A stretch of DNA of 64,000 bases from Sediminibacterium sp. KACHI17 (lineage in GTDB: Bacteria; Bacteroidota; Bacteroidia; Chitinophagales; Chitinophagaceae): contig NZ_AP029612.1 in NCBI RefSeq assembly GCF_040362915.1, positions 1 through 64,000 of the forward strand, in the 5' to 3' direction. The notes under the pieces were generated by a model that did no database searches, was not told the origin of the DNA, and worked only from the letters and a program-made list of their open reading frames with translations. Below, piece after piece: positions 39,701 to 46,779 of this stretch; position 1 is the first letter of the stretch; every line of letters begins with the position of its first letter. The position numbers and the translations under genes were made by a program.

Positions 39701-39747
39701 CATCTGGTATTCAAAAGATGGCTGGATGGGTTCAGATATTGAGATGA
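30787..39747 (+). CDS. Giant T9SS-secreted repeat adhesin with type B sorting domain
   Basis: A surface protein of about 2986 residues. A signal peptide (VVFFCFSTVMVFG) leads into a unique N-terminal region of about 580 residues and a DUF11-like domain (VCVGTEVTYTF-like, NNGPNNSGDVTVSF). Then come 18 exact-length 87-residue repeats, one degenerate repeat, two VCBS/cadherin-like modules (PPVALNDTQTVRND; DGTYTYTPTTDYVGTDSITY), two DUF11 modules and the type B sorting domain ([28 protein letters not shown], ending GWVQILR). It is the substrate of the second PorP-PorE cassette, with PorP starting 20 bases downstream. I chose the ATG at 30787, preceded by TTGGAGAGA, over a TTG at 30775. Adhesion, gliding or matrix binding is inferred from SprB-like architecture. 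Confidence 0.9.
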   Translation: MGNRNNIVKRFLGVVFFCFSTVMVFGEGSKDLYPKTGSTGFRASLLSTPTTGPNAVISSNSAVGIRFPNPGRQFVYAKFGEVIHVGSSAQGVVGDGFSSQTGTINLVAPNGTTYTSGTSTTVGKINFQSEEEVGPSLTIGDGGYTSYSRTVGLGEEGIWVIDFVAPNQTAIPGSDANSDLNATSLAVANGFTSTIHQQTKSRYIVAWDVTVVTAGVRQTGRVYQTVFSADLGLGANSLCDKAKFYVVSKDGYQYLVEPKAGFRPFQFAFFANNKGVRYNTGANAGLSAYRSAKNTDVENAFSDPSKPYDYHVPSDADDGTNITYKLFYNTPDNVNLPDTASIANSIYGSSSTWLFPSAPVIPTLTDLALVGKEGTPGKFSTTAPLTGGFITFNSNQAGAYRILIDANNDGDYTDNVDLTLRGDAVAGANSIAWDGKDGLGNLLTNTTTIKVNAVTLAGEVHFPLADAEKNLNGIQITRLNGTGSPNYTVYWDDQFLNFTGDVGASSPLTNLDNGSGQSSITNGHKWGTSGGGSGAGIFGDQAVIDTWTNVFSADQNLNVTITSQVADLEIVSLVGNLTNICVGTEVTYTFIARNNGPNNSGDVTVSFVVPTELTNLSVVSASVTSGTATGVGGTFSGTTFTDVLNMDNGAVVTYVVKGTIGSYPSGGNLNTSARILRAADVTDPDATNDDTSPPTDPTTECNGAPSGVGCNNIKNLTTTVNALPSTAALVSAATLTNCNNSNFTVQAVVPTTGSGTWSVISGTATIANLTNTTTNVSGVTAGETVVLRWTVSNGTCTPSTVDITLVNNALPSTAALVSAATLTNCNNSNFTVQAVVPTTGSGTWSVISGTATIANLTNTTTNVSGVTAGQTVVLRWTVSNGTCTPSTVDITLVNNALPSTAALVSAATLTNCNNSNFTVQAVVPTTGSGTWSVISGTATIANLTNTTTNVSGVTAGQTVVLRWTVSNGTCTPSTVDITLVNNAAPSTAALVSAATLTNCNNSNFTVQAVVPTTGSGTWSVISGTATIANLTSTTTNVSGVTAGETVVLRWTVSNGTCTPSTVDITLVNNASPSTAALVSAATLTNCNNSNFTVQAVVPTTGSGAWSVISGTATIANLTNTTTNVSGVTAGQTVVLRWTVSNGTCTPSTVDITLVNNLGPSSATLTTAASLTNCNNDVFNIGAVTPTTGTGVWTVVSGTATIANANATSTSVSNVTAGNTAVLRWTVSSPGCTSNTVDVTLINNALPSTAGLISPATLTNCNNSNFTVQAAVPTTGSGTWSVISGTASIANLTSTTTNVSGVTAGETVVLRWTVSNGTCTPSTVDITLVNNASPSTAALVSAATLTNCNNSNFAVQAVVPTTGSGTWSVISGTATIANLTSTTTNVSGVTAGETVVLRWTVSNGTCTPSTVDITLVNNASPSTAALVSAATLTNCNNSSFTVQAVVPTTGSGTWSVISGTATIANLTNTTTNVSGVTAGQTVVLRWTVTNGTCTPSTVDITLVNNLGPSSATLTTAASLTNCNNDVFNIGAVTPTVGTGVWTVVSGTATIANANATSTSVTNVTAGNTAVLRWTVTSPGCTSNTVDVTLINNALPSTAALVSAATLTNCNNSNFTVQAAVPTTGSGTWSVISGTATIANLTNTTTNISGVTAGQTVVLRWTVSNGTCTPSTVDITLVNNLGPSSATLTTAASLTNCNNDVFNIGAVTPTAGTGVWTVVSGTATITNANATSTSVSNVTAGNTAVLRWTVSSPGCTSNTVDVTLINNASPSTAALISPATLTNCNNSNFTVQAAVPTTGSGTWSVISGTATIANLTNTTTNVSSVTAGETVVLRWAVSNGTCTPSTVDITLVNNAAPSTAALVSAATLTNCNNSNFTVQAAVPTTGSGTWSVISGTATIANLTNTTTNVSGVASGETVVLRWTVSNGTCTPSIVDITLVNNALPSTAALISPATLTNCNNSNFTVQAAVPTTGSGTWSVISGTATIANLTNTTTNVSGVTAGETVVLRWTVSNGTCTPSTVDITLVNNATPSTAALISPATITNCNNGNFAVQAVVPTTGSGTWSVISGTATIANLTSTTTNVSGVKAGETVVLRWTVSNGTCTPSTVDITLVNNALPSTAALISPATLTNCNNSNFTVQAVVPTTGSGAWSVISGTVTIANLTNTTTNVSGVASGETVVLRWTVSNGTCTPSTVDITLVNNASPSTAALVSAATLTNCNNSNFTVQAAVPTTGSGTWSVISGTATIANLTNTTTNVSGVTAGQIVVLRWTVSNGTCTPSTVDITLINNAAPSVANAGTNQVNCNNGSFTMAALTPTVGTGSWSIISGLATIISSNLTNTLITSIPVGTSTTLRWSVNNGLCPASVADIILTNAESVNAGSNIIINCVTTAKLSPALSGQVWTTSISNPSAASINSNGEIIGLIKKGIYQFTLANANCSATITVTKNNCPPVALNDTQTVRNDQILTGTLKPKVSDPDSDVLTLSLIVSPTRGTIVFNTDGTYTYTPTTDYVGTDSITYRVCDTDGLCAEAKLYINVTGTPKPPVAINDSLITTKNTPVNGNVLTNDYNFGTNTNTGLTVTTTPVLPPANGTVLLNADGTFTYTPAHNFTGLDSFKYVICNAIALCDTATVYISINEPPSLQPKLEIEKRIDPSKIQYGTGETVTYTVVAKSTGNTAVHNISVLDILPVATKITNVKINNGSPTAGTASYESITNIIFWSIPLLGVGDSAILKYTLVLADSGVLKNVATISSPMIPGISDTASLSILVVNQADIKISKFLRAPAVISVNDEIGFTMIAENFGPAIGTEVVVQDSLYANLSDPRSMTVNIGKVSYDPVTRKITWRIDTLLVGQKDSLVIRVKVLSGGQIKNGATVRAKQSDPVSGNNGSVVSNITGGQVLVEGKEFFIPSVFTPNGDGKNDKFVILGLNRFPGSELIIYNRWGNVVYQSKDYKNDWTGNGLNEATYYYTLNLKTTSGIQKMAGWVQILR
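32947..37644 (+). repeat. 18 tandem 261-bp repeats in the giant adhesin
   Basis: The units keep a strict 261-bp period from 32947 without a single indel. Fifteen are type A (NNA.PSTAAL ... WSVISGTATIANLT ... SNGTCTPSTVDITLV). Three are type B (NNLGPSSATL ... WTVVSGTATIANANATS), at 34252-34512, 35296-35556 and 35818-36078. Each unit has two Cys (TNCNN and GTC or GCT) placed for one internal disulfide, and an Ig-like beta-sandwich is likely. Units 2 and 3 are almost identical at the DNA level. Confidence 0.95.
37645..37905 (+). repeat. Degenerate nineteenth repeat unit of the adhesin
   Basis: It keeps the same length class and landmarks (NCNNGSFTMAALTPTVGTGSW, SIISGLATI, LRWSVNNGLCPASVADI) but with many substitutions, so it is an old edge copy flanking the homogenised array. 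Confidence 0.8.
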
Positions 39748-39767
39748 TGTTTATGGTAACTATTGAT

Positions 39768-40775
39768 ATGAAAGTGATGAAAAGGTGTTTGTTGATTGCA
39801 TATCTAGTAATGGTATGCATAATTCAGAAAGTGAATGCGCAGCAACAGATTCAGTTCAGTCAGTATGTATTTAATCCACTGACAGTGAATCCTGCTTATG
39901 CTGGCTACAGAGGAGATGTATACCTCAGTGCTGTTTTTAGAAAACAATGGGTCAACATTCCGGGTGCTCCTGAAAGTGGAGCAGTATCAGTTGATGGACT
40001 TCGTTTAAAAAACAATGAATCTGTTGGATGGGGCTTTCAGATCGCAACAGATAAGCTAGGTCCTCAGGAAGCTACAAATCTATACGCGAACTATGCCTAC
40101 CGTATTCAACTTGATCATGAAGATACCAGAAGATTTTGCTTGGGATTAGGCTTTGGTGCAACCCAATATCGTATTGATGGAAGTGCATTAAAGTTCGTGG
40201 ATGATAATGATCAGGCCATACCCATTCAAAGCCATACACGTATTGTTCCTGACGCCAATTTTGGCATCTTTTATTATACACCTAAATCTTATATCGGGAT
40301 ATCAGTAATGGATTTGCTGAGTCGATATAATGTTGATTTCGGTTATAGCTTCAATAATAACAGATATGCAACAATGACCAGATCACAGCATATTTATCTG
40401 AATGCAGGGACCATGTTTACTTTATCAGATCAGGTAAAACTCAAACCTTCTTTTATGTGGAAAGAAGATTTTAAAGGACCTAGCAATTTTGACTTTACCG
40501 TTTTTGCTTTACTTGATGAGAAACTCTGGCTCGGGGGGTCTTACAGAACAGGAATATCTATCTGGGATAAAAAATATTTAGCCAGAGATCTTGATAAACG
40601 TGATGCGTTTAGCTTGATCGCAGAAATATTCCTGACAGATAAATTACGGGTAGGCTATTCATATGATCAGATGCTGAATGGGTTGAATAATTACCAAAAC
40701 GGTTCTCATGAACTTAGTATTGGTATTCGATTTACCAAACCTCAGGGAAGAACAATTAGTCCAAGATATTTTTAA
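39768..40775 (+). CDS. PorP/SprF family T9SS outer membrane protein (second copy)
   Basis: A 335-residue PorP/SprF barrel: signal peptide ending QKVNAQ, then the family start QFSQYVFNPLTVNPAYAGY, RKQWVNIPGAPES, GWGFQIATDKLGPQEATN and the closing GYSYDQMLNGLNNYQNGSHELSIGIRF, with terminal SPRYF as in the first copy. The ATG at 39768 follows the adhesin stop by 20 bases; the frame is open to 39726 but that would overlap the adhesin and spoil the signal. It probably assists surface attachment of the 2986-residue adhesin encoded directly upstream. Confidence 0.93.
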   Translation: MKVMKRCLLIAYLVMVCIIQKVNAQQQIQFSQYVFNPLTVNPAYAGYRGDVYLSAVFRKQWVNIPGAPESGAVSVDGLRLKNNESVGWGFQIATDKLGPQEATNLYANYAYRIQLDHEDTRRFCLGLGFGATQYRIDGSALKFVDDNDQAIPIQSHTRIVPDANFGIFYYTPKSYIGISVMDLLSRYNVDFGYSFNNNRYATMTRSQHIYLNAGTMFTLSDQVKLKPSFMWKEDFKGPSNFDFTVFALLDEKLWLGGSYRTGISIWDKKYLARDLDKRDAFSLIAEIFLTDKLRVGYSYDQMLNGLNNYQNGSHELSIGIRFTKPQGRTISPRYF

Positions 40776-40788
40776 TGCTGCTTATTCT

Positions 40789-42831
40789 ATGAAGTACTCT
40801 CTTTTTTTGTTGATCTTCATTTCTTACACCCTCAGCGCTCAGGAACAACCTTCCTTAGATAAAATAGCTGACAGACATTTTATAAAATATGAATACGCAT
40901 TAGCAGTGCCTCTCTACGAAAGACTGCTTGATCAACGAAAAATTAAAAATGACTGGTTGTTCAAGGCTGCATTTTGCTATGAATCTATGCTGCAATATGA
41001 AAGAGCAGTTTATTGGTACCAACAGCTGTTACAAAAAGATACTATAGTAGAACCAGATCTTATTTTACATGCAGCCGACCTGATGAAAACCTTACAGAAA
41101 GCTGATACTGCTATATACTGGTACCAACAATATTTATTAAAAAGTGGTGATTCGATAAGAGCCTTGCAAAGAATACAAGGAACTGTAAAGGGTATCGAAT
41201 GGATGAATCATCCTACCCGGCATGAAATCATGAATAAGATCGATATTAATACAAACTTATCTGATTGGGGAAGCTCTTTATATAAAGATGAGTTGATCTA
41301 TGTTTCAGAACAAAAAAGAAAGATCAATGGAGCCTATGCAAACAATAATAGGATCTATAGCTGGAATGATAACCCTTATCTCAGTTTGCAAGTCACCAAT
41401 CGATTGAAGCAAGGTGCGCTGATTCATGAGATCATTCAAAAAATGAATGATTATGATTATCATGTCGGACCTGTTGCATTCACAAAAAATCTCGACACAC
41501 TTTATTACACAAGAACATATAGAAAAGCAAATGATCATTTTCAAAAACCATTTAAGAGATTCAGGATAGCAACAAGACACCTTGAAATATTATACATTTT
41601 CAAAACAGGCGTAAATACCTGGAGTAAACCCAAAGAATTGATCAGTGGTAAAGGGACACAGTTTAGTATAGGTCATGCCACTTTATCACAAAATGGAGAC
41701 GTATTATATTTTGCTTCTGATATGCCGGGTGGATACGGGAAAACAGATATTTGGTATTGTGAAAAAGAAGCGAATGGTAATTGGAGTGCTCCTAAAAATT
41801 GTGGCGCCTTGATCAATACGCCAGACGAAGAAGCTTTTCCTGTCATTGATCCAAATTCCGGGGACATTTACTTTGCCAGCACGGGTCATATAGGAATGGG
41901 GGGGTATGATATATTTCAATCCTCTGGTTCTCGTAGCACATGGAGTCATTCCGAAAATCTTCTTTATCCGATCAATAGCACATATGATGATTTCTATTTC
42001 GTAGTAAAGAATCAGTATGAGATGTACTTGTCTTCCAACAGACCGGATGGCAAGGGATCAGACGATATTTATGCCGTTCTGCTTCCAATACCCAAACAAG
42101 ATAAGCAGGCAATATTACCTAAACCCACAACACTCGTTATCAGAACTAAAGTATTGAATCGACAAACCCAAGAACCAATTTCATCATCACTGGTGCAAAT
42201 GACGAATTTGCTGGAAAATAGCAAGGTAGATCATGAAACAAATGAAGACGGACTGACATATCATGTTGTGCCTTGTAATAGTCACTATCGCGTAAAGGCC
42301 AGTAAAACTTTTTATGAATCTGATAGTTCCGGATTGATTTTTCCGGATTGCTCGAAAATAGATACCATGGATGTTCTTCTTTATCTCAATCCTTTTACTC
42401 CAAAAATTGATACACCTAAAATTGTAGGTCCTGCTAAAAGAGTATCCAGGTTTAAAGTAGGGGATACATTCGTATTAAATGATCTGTATTATGATCTGGA
42501 TAAGTACAATATCAGAGCTGACGCGGCTAAAATATTGGATAGTTTAGTTACGATTCTCAATACTTATCCTGAGATTGATATTGAATTATCTTCTCATACA
42601 GACAGTAGGGCCAGTGATGCATACAATGATAAATTATCCCAGAATAGAGCTATTTCTGCAGTTAATTATCTCATTAAACATGGTATTGACAAAAAACGAT
42701 TACAGGCACGTGGTTATGGCGAAAAAAGACTTAGAAACCATTGCGCAGATGGTGTTAAATGTTCTGAAGCCTTACACCAATTGAACAGAAGAACTGAGGT
42801 GCGGGTGACAAATGTGAGGGCGCTTGACTAA
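40789..42831 (+). CDS. PorE-like TPR / PD40 / OmpA protein
   Basis: A 680-residue exported protein (signal ending YTLSAQ) with the full PorE domain order. TPR helices are at about 20-130 (AFCYESMLQYERAVYWYQQLL). A PD40 propeller lies at about 150-440 (VLYFASDMPGGYGKTDIWY, YLSSNRPDGKGSDDIYAV), then a carboxypeptidase-regulatory-like domain (about 450-540). An OmpA-type peptidoglycan-binding domain closes the protein (DLYYDLDKYNIRADAAKIL, SSHTDSRASDAYNDKLSQNR, ARGYGEKRL). In Porphyromonas, PorE of this architecture tethers the T9SS to peptidoglycan. The ATG at 40789 is 13 bases after the PorP stop. It is the last gene of the second cassette and of the island. Confidence 0.9.
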   Translation: MKYSLFLLIFISYTLSAQEQPSLDKIADRHFIKYEYALAVPLYERLLDQRKIKNDWLFKAAFCYESMLQYERAVYWYQQLLQKDTIVEPDLILHAADLMKTLQKADTAIYWYQQYLLKSGDSIRALQRIQGTVKGIEWMNHPTRHEIMNKIDINTNLSDWGSSLYKDELIYVSEQKRKINGAYANNNRIYSWNDNPYLSLQVTNRLKQGALIHEIIQKMNDYDYHVGPVAFTKNLDTLYYTRTYRKANDHFQKPFKRFRIATRHLEILYIFKTGVNTWSKPKELISGKGTQFSIGHATLSQNGDVLYFASDMPGGYGKTDIWYCEKEANGNWSAPKNCGALINTPDEEAFPVIDPNSGDIYFASTGHIGMGGYDIFQSSGSRSTWSHSENLLYPINSTYDDFYFVVKNQYEMYLSSNRPDGKGSDDIYAVLLPIPKQDKQAILPKPTTLVIRTKVLNRQTQEPISSSLVQMTNLLENSKVDHETNEDGLTYHVVPCNSHYRVKASKTFYESDSSGLIFPDCSKIDTMDVLLYLNPFTPKIDTPKIVGPAKRVSRFKVGDTFVLNDLYYDLDKYNIRADAAKILDSLVTILNTYPEIDIELSSHTDSRASDAYNDKLSQNRAISAVNYLIKHGIDKKRLQARGYGEKRLRNHCADGVKCSEALHQLNRRTEVRVTNVRALD

Positions 42832-42868
42832 AATGACCTTTTATATATTTCATTTGTATTCTCTAATT

Positions 42869-42888
42869 CCCCTTAGTAATTTAAGGGG
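42869..42888 (+). terminator. Hairpin after the PorE-like gene
   Basis: CCCCTTA/TAAGGGG forms a 7-bp stem with a 6-base loop 37 bases after the stop, but without a clear T-run. It may be a weak terminator or a leader hairpin for the protease gene that starts at 42923. Confidence 0.4.
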
Positions 42889-42922
42889 CTATTCACCAAT
42901 TGCTTATCAGAAAACAAACCAT

Positions 42923-45900
42923 ATGAAAAACAAGAGTTCGGGTATCCATAAGATACTCTCATTATTCGTGCTCTTATGCACAGGAAGTACCTTATTGGCT
43001 CAGGGAACGATGTTACTACGTCAACCCAATGCCAGTAAAGATCATATCGTCTTTGTTCATGCAGATGATATTTGGGTTGCCAATATTAACGGTGGTGATG
43101 CCCGTAGATTAACATCTGCTATTGGAACAGAATTAAATCCCAAAATTAGTCCCGATGGTAAATGGGTGGCCTTTACAGGTCAGTATGATGGAAACTTTGA
43201 TGTTTATGTTGTATCCATTGATGGTGGTGAACCCAAAAGAATGACATGGCACCCCGGTGCTGATGTAGTTCATGGTTGGTTACCTGATGGAAGTGGCATT
43301 TATTTTACTTCAGGAAGGGAAGGATACCCAACGGTGAATACAAAATTCTTTATTGTCAATATCAAAGGAGGTACACCTACTGCAATGCCTTTGCCTTTTG
43401 GCTTTTCCGGAACTCTGTCTCCCGATGGCCAGACCATGGCATTCTTACCTTATAGCTTATGGGATCCTGAATGGAGAAATTATCGTGGTGGACAGGCGCA
43501 GCCTATCTGGTTATTCAATATGAAAACCTTTGAAACCATTAAAACCAAACAAGGTGATAAAGAAAGACATAGCAGTCCCACCTGGAACAATGGTATTTTA
43601 TATTTCTTATCTGAACAAGACTATATTAATAATGTATGGTCTTATGATCCAAAGACAAAAGTGCAAAAGCAAATCACGTTCCATAAAGATTTTGATATCA
43701 AGAATGTTTCAGCCGCTAATAACAAATTGATCTATGAGCAGGGAGGTTATTTGCATAGCTACGATATCACTACACAAAAAACACAAAAGCTGGAAATACA
43801 TGTCAAAGGTGATTTGAATTGGGGACGTGCACGTTGGAATAACCTGACCGGTGCTAATTTGATCAACGCTAGTTTATCTCCAACAGGAAAACGTGCATTA
43901 TTTGAAAGTAGGGGTGAGATATTCACTGTTCCGAAGGAAAATGGCGATTGGAGAAATATCACAAACTCAACAGGAGCTGCAGACAGAGCTCCAGTTTGGT
44001 CGCCTGATGGACAAAAGATCGCGTGGTTTTCTGATGCAAGTGGTGAATATCAGTTAATGGTAAAAGATCAATTTGGGTTACAGGAGGCGCAAGCTTTTCC
44101 TATTCCTAATAAGAAGTTTTATTTCACACCAGCTTGGTCGCCGGATAGTAAATACATCGCATTTACAGATACGGATTATAATATCTGGTATATGGATGTG
44201 AAAACAGGTGCCATCAAAAAAGTGGATACAGATCGTTATGCGCATCCCAATAGAACCATGAAACCTGTTTGGTCGCCGGATAGTAAATGGATTGCTTATG
44301 TACAAATACAAAACAATCAGTTCAAAGCTGTGAAAGTGTATAATCTGGAAACGGGTGTTAGTAAGCAAATCACAAATGGATTATCCGATGCTATTGATCC
44401 GCAGTGGGATGAAAGCGGAAAATATTTATACTTTTTGGCTAGCACAGATTTTGGTTTAGCAACCGGTTGGTTGGATATGAGTAATTATAACTATCCTGTT
44501 ACACGCGCACTGTATATCGCAGTACTTAGTAAAGATGTGCCATCTCCATTCGAACCAAAAAGTGATGATGAGCCCGTTAAGAATCCTGCCGATACTGCTG
44601 CCAAGCAAACCAAACCTGCTACTGCATCAAAAGGGGTACAGGTTAAAATTGATTTTGAAGGCTTAGATCAACGCATCATCGCAGCGAACATACCGATGCG
44701 TGATTATACCGGATTGATTGCAGGCCCGGATGGTACCGTTTTCTATTTGGAAAGTGTTCCTAATCAGCCGGGTCTTGTTTTGAACCGATACAGTACTAAA
44801 GATCAGAAAACAACCGAGTTCGCAAGATCTGTCAATGCTGCAACGACGAGTGAAGACCGCAAAAATTTATTGTATCGCTCAGGACCAGGTTGGTATATCG
44901 TTGGTACCGCTGTAGCACCTCGTCCGGGGGAAGGTCGCTTAGCAACAGATGGAATGAAAGTGTATGTAGATCCGGGTAAAGAAGCTGAGCAGATCTACAA
45001 AGAGGGCTGGCGTTTACAAAGAGACTTTCTCTACGTGGATAACGTACATGGTGCTCCATGGGATAAGATCTATGATTGGTACAAACCTTGGGTAAAACAT
45101 GTGAAACACAGATCAGATTTGAATTATATCATTGATATCATCAGTGGAGAAGTCGCTGTCGGACATTCTTATGTGAATGGTGGAGACTTCCCCGATGTAC
45201 CTACAATTCCGGGTGGATTATTAGGAGCGGATTATCAAGTCGAAAATGGCTATTTCAAAATCAAGAAAATATATACCGGTGAAAATTGGAACCCTGAATT
45301 AAGATCACCATTAAGTGGTCCGGGGATCAATGTAAAAGCAGGAGATTATTTATTGGAAGTGAATGGACAAAAACTAGATGCGTCCATGAATCTGTATAGC
45401 TTGTTTGAGGGTACGGCAAATAGACAAATCAAGATTCGAGTGAACAGTAAACCTACTTGGGAAGGCTCACAATTGATTACAGTAGTTCCTATAGCCAATG
45501 AAGGTGCACTTCGCTCGAGAGATTGGGTAGAGGGAAATCGTAGAAAAGTGGATGAGCTTTCAGGTGGAAAATTGGCTTATGTATATGTACCCAATACAGG
45601 TGATCCTGGATATACTTCATTCAATCGTTATTATTTTTCACAACAAGATAAACAAGGTGCGATCATTGATGAAAGAAACAACGGAGGTGGATCTGCAGCT
45701 GACTATATGATCGATGTGATGAGTAGAAAGTTGCAAGGATATTTCAATAATAGGGTAGAAGGACATCGCGTGTCTACAACTCCGATGGCTGGTATCTGGG
45801 GACCTAAAGTGATGATCATTAATGAGAATGCTGGTTCAGGCGGTGACCTGTTACCTTATATGTTCAGAAAAATGAAATTAGGACCATTAGTGGGTACAAG

Positions 45901-46189
45901 AACATGGGGAGGATTGGTTGGTACTTGGGATACGCCACCATTTATTGATGGAGGAAGAATGGTAGCACCCAGAGGTGGCTTTTTTGATACTGATGGGAAA
46001 TGGGCCGTGGAAGCTGAAGGAGTAGCCCCGGATATTGAAGTATTCCATGATCCAAAAGCGATCATTGAAGGTCGTGATCCGCAACTGGAGCGAGCTGTAC
46101 AAGAAGCTTTACGTTTGATGCCTACACAAGGAATTGAACTAAAGAAAGAACCATCTCCACCCATTCGATCATTCCGTCCGAAGAATTAG
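42923..46189 (+). CDS. Tricorn-like S41-type serine protease with PDZ domain, exported
   Basis: A 1088-residue peptidase resembling the tricorn protease. The signal peptide ends STLLAQG. An N-terminal pair of WD40-like propellers covers about 30-550 (ISPDGKWVAFTGQYDGNFDVYVVS, WSPDGQKIAWFSD, PVWSPDSKWIAYVQ). A linker and PDZ domain follow (ISPL.GPGINVKAGDYLLEVNGQ-type), then the C-terminal catalytic domain. That domain contains the nucleophile segment NENAGSGGDLLPY and the Glu of AVEAEGVAPDIEV. Tricorn-type enzymes trim short peptides; with the signal peptide this one acts in the periplasm or at the surface. The ATG at 42923 is preferred because the 33-residue upstream extension covers a hairpin and precedes the signal. 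Confidence 0.9.
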   Translation: MKNKSSGIHKILSLFVLLCTGSTLLAQGTMLLRQPNASKDHIVFVHADDIWVANINGGDARRLTSAIGTELNPKISPDGKWVAFTGQYDGNFDVYVVSIDGGEPKRMTWHPGADVVHGWLPDGSGIYFTSGREGYPTVNTKFFIVNIKGGTPTAMPLPFGFSGTLSPDGQTMAFLPYSLWDPEWRNYRGGQAQPIWLFNMKTFETIKTKQGDKERHSSPTWNNGILYFLSEQDYINNVWSYDPKTKVQKQITFHKDFDIKNVSAANNKLIYEQGGYLHSYDITTQKTQKLEIHVKGDLNWGRARWNNLTGANLINASLSPTGKRALFESRGEIFTVPKENGDWRNITNSTGAADRAPVWSPDGQKIAWFSDASGEYQLMVKDQFGLQEAQAFPIPNKKFYFTPAWSPDSKYIAFTDTDYNIWYMDVKTGAIKKVDTDRYAHPNRTMKPVWSPDSKWIAYVQIQNNQFKAVKVYNLETGVSKQITNGLSDAIDPQWDESGKYLYFLASTDFGLATGWLDMSNYNYPVTRALYIAVLSKDVPSPFEPKSDDEPVKNPADTAAKQTKPATASKGVQVKIDFEGLDQRIIAANIPMRDYTGLIAGPDGTVFYLESVPNQPGLVLNRYSTKDQKTTEFARSVNAATTSEDRKNLLYRSGPGWYIVGTAVAPRPGEGRLATDGMKVYVDPGKEAEQIYKEGWRLQRDFLYVDNVHGAPWDKIYDWYKPWVKHVKHRSDLNYIIDIISGEVAVGHSYVNGGDFPDVPTIPGGLLGADYQVENGYFKIKKIYTGENWNPELRSPLSGPGINVKAGDYLLEVNGQKLDASMNLYSLFEGTANRQIKIRVNSKPTWEGSQLITVVPIANEGALRSRDWVEGNRRKVDELSGGKLAYVYVPNTGDPGYTSFNRYYFSQQDKQGAIIDERNNGGGSAADYMIDVMSRKLQGYFNNRVEGHRVSTTPMAGIWGPKVMIINENAGSGGDLLPYMFRKMKLGPLVGTRTWGGLVGTWDTPPFIDGGRMVAPRGGFFDTDGKWAVEAEGVAPDIEVFHDPKAIIEGRDPQLERAVQEALRLMPTQGIELKKEPSPPIRSFRPKN

Positions 46190-46214
46190 ATATCGTTATT
46201 AATATCATTCATAC

Positions 46215-46247
46215 ATCGCCTGTTCAACAAGAACAGGCGATTTTTTT
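46215..46247 (+). terminator. Intrinsic terminator of the tricorn-like protease gene
   Basis: ATCGCCTGTTC and GAACAGGCGAT form a perfect 11-bp stem with loop AACAA, followed by seven T. Confidence 0.92.
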
Positions 46248-46298
46248 AAACAACGGTAGTGTATTTATATGTGTCGATATTGGTTATTGATTTAATAG

Positions 46299-46358
46299 TT
46301 GAAGTGACAGTATGATGGACGGATAACTTTGTTCATAGGTTTTTACAGATGCATCTGT
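46299..46358 (+). promoter_or_regulatory. Promoter and palindrome upstream of the small Cys-rich gene
   Basis: TAACTTTG at 46324-46331 is an exact TAnnTTTG -7 element; a partial -33 (TTG at 46299-46301) sits 22 bases upstream. The expected start is near 46337. Just after it lies the perfect 14-base palindrome ACAGATGCATCTGT (46345-46358), a possible repressor site. Confidence 0.5.
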
Positions 46359-46455
46359 GTATATAAAGAATGTAGTATGCGATTCGATTTACTTTACCAG
46401 ATTCATGATCAAAATCTTTCCTGATGATACTTACTTAAGCTTAAAATTGAATAAC

Positions 46456-46707
46456 ATGCAATCAGATCAGGTATTCACCAAGCGTCAGCTTCAGACTATC
46501 AATAGACACGCCACTGAACTCTTACAGGCATTTGATCAACTGATGAAAGAGCATGGATTATCAGATTTTGTGATCACGAGTATCCATCTTACTACAAGAG
46601 AAAACCCGACCGGTGATCAGATTTTGCCTTTTTGTAGTATCGGCGAGGAACCGGCCGCTGTTTGTGACCAATGGGGCACTTGTTCCGTTACTTGTATTAA
46701 ACCCTGA
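46456..46707 (+). CDS. Small protein with a Cys-rich C-terminus, function unknown
   Basis: I do not recognise this 83-residue protein. A predicted helical first part (KRQLQTINRHATELLQAF) leads to a C-terminal tail with four Cys at about 60, 70, 76 and 80 (FCSIGEEP, VCDQWGTCSVTCIKP). There is no signal peptide or membrane segment. The frame is open upstream to 46357, but that start lies beside the probable promoter palindrome and adds an unlikely sequence, so the ATG at 46456 is preferred. The helical leader plus Cys/Ser/Thr-rich tail resembles a ribosomal peptide precursor, but no maturase is encoded nearby. A metal- or disulfide-containing small protein is equally possible. Confidence 0.55.
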   Translation: MQSDQVFTKRQLQTINRHATELLQAFDQLMKEHGLSDFVITSIHLTTRENPTGDQILPFCSIGEEPAAVCDQWGTCSVTCIKP

Positions 46708-46779
46708 TAGGTATTCTCATCCTTTAGCGTAGTATTTTTATTTTTATCCCTTACATTGCGGTTGCCAAAAACGACTGCC

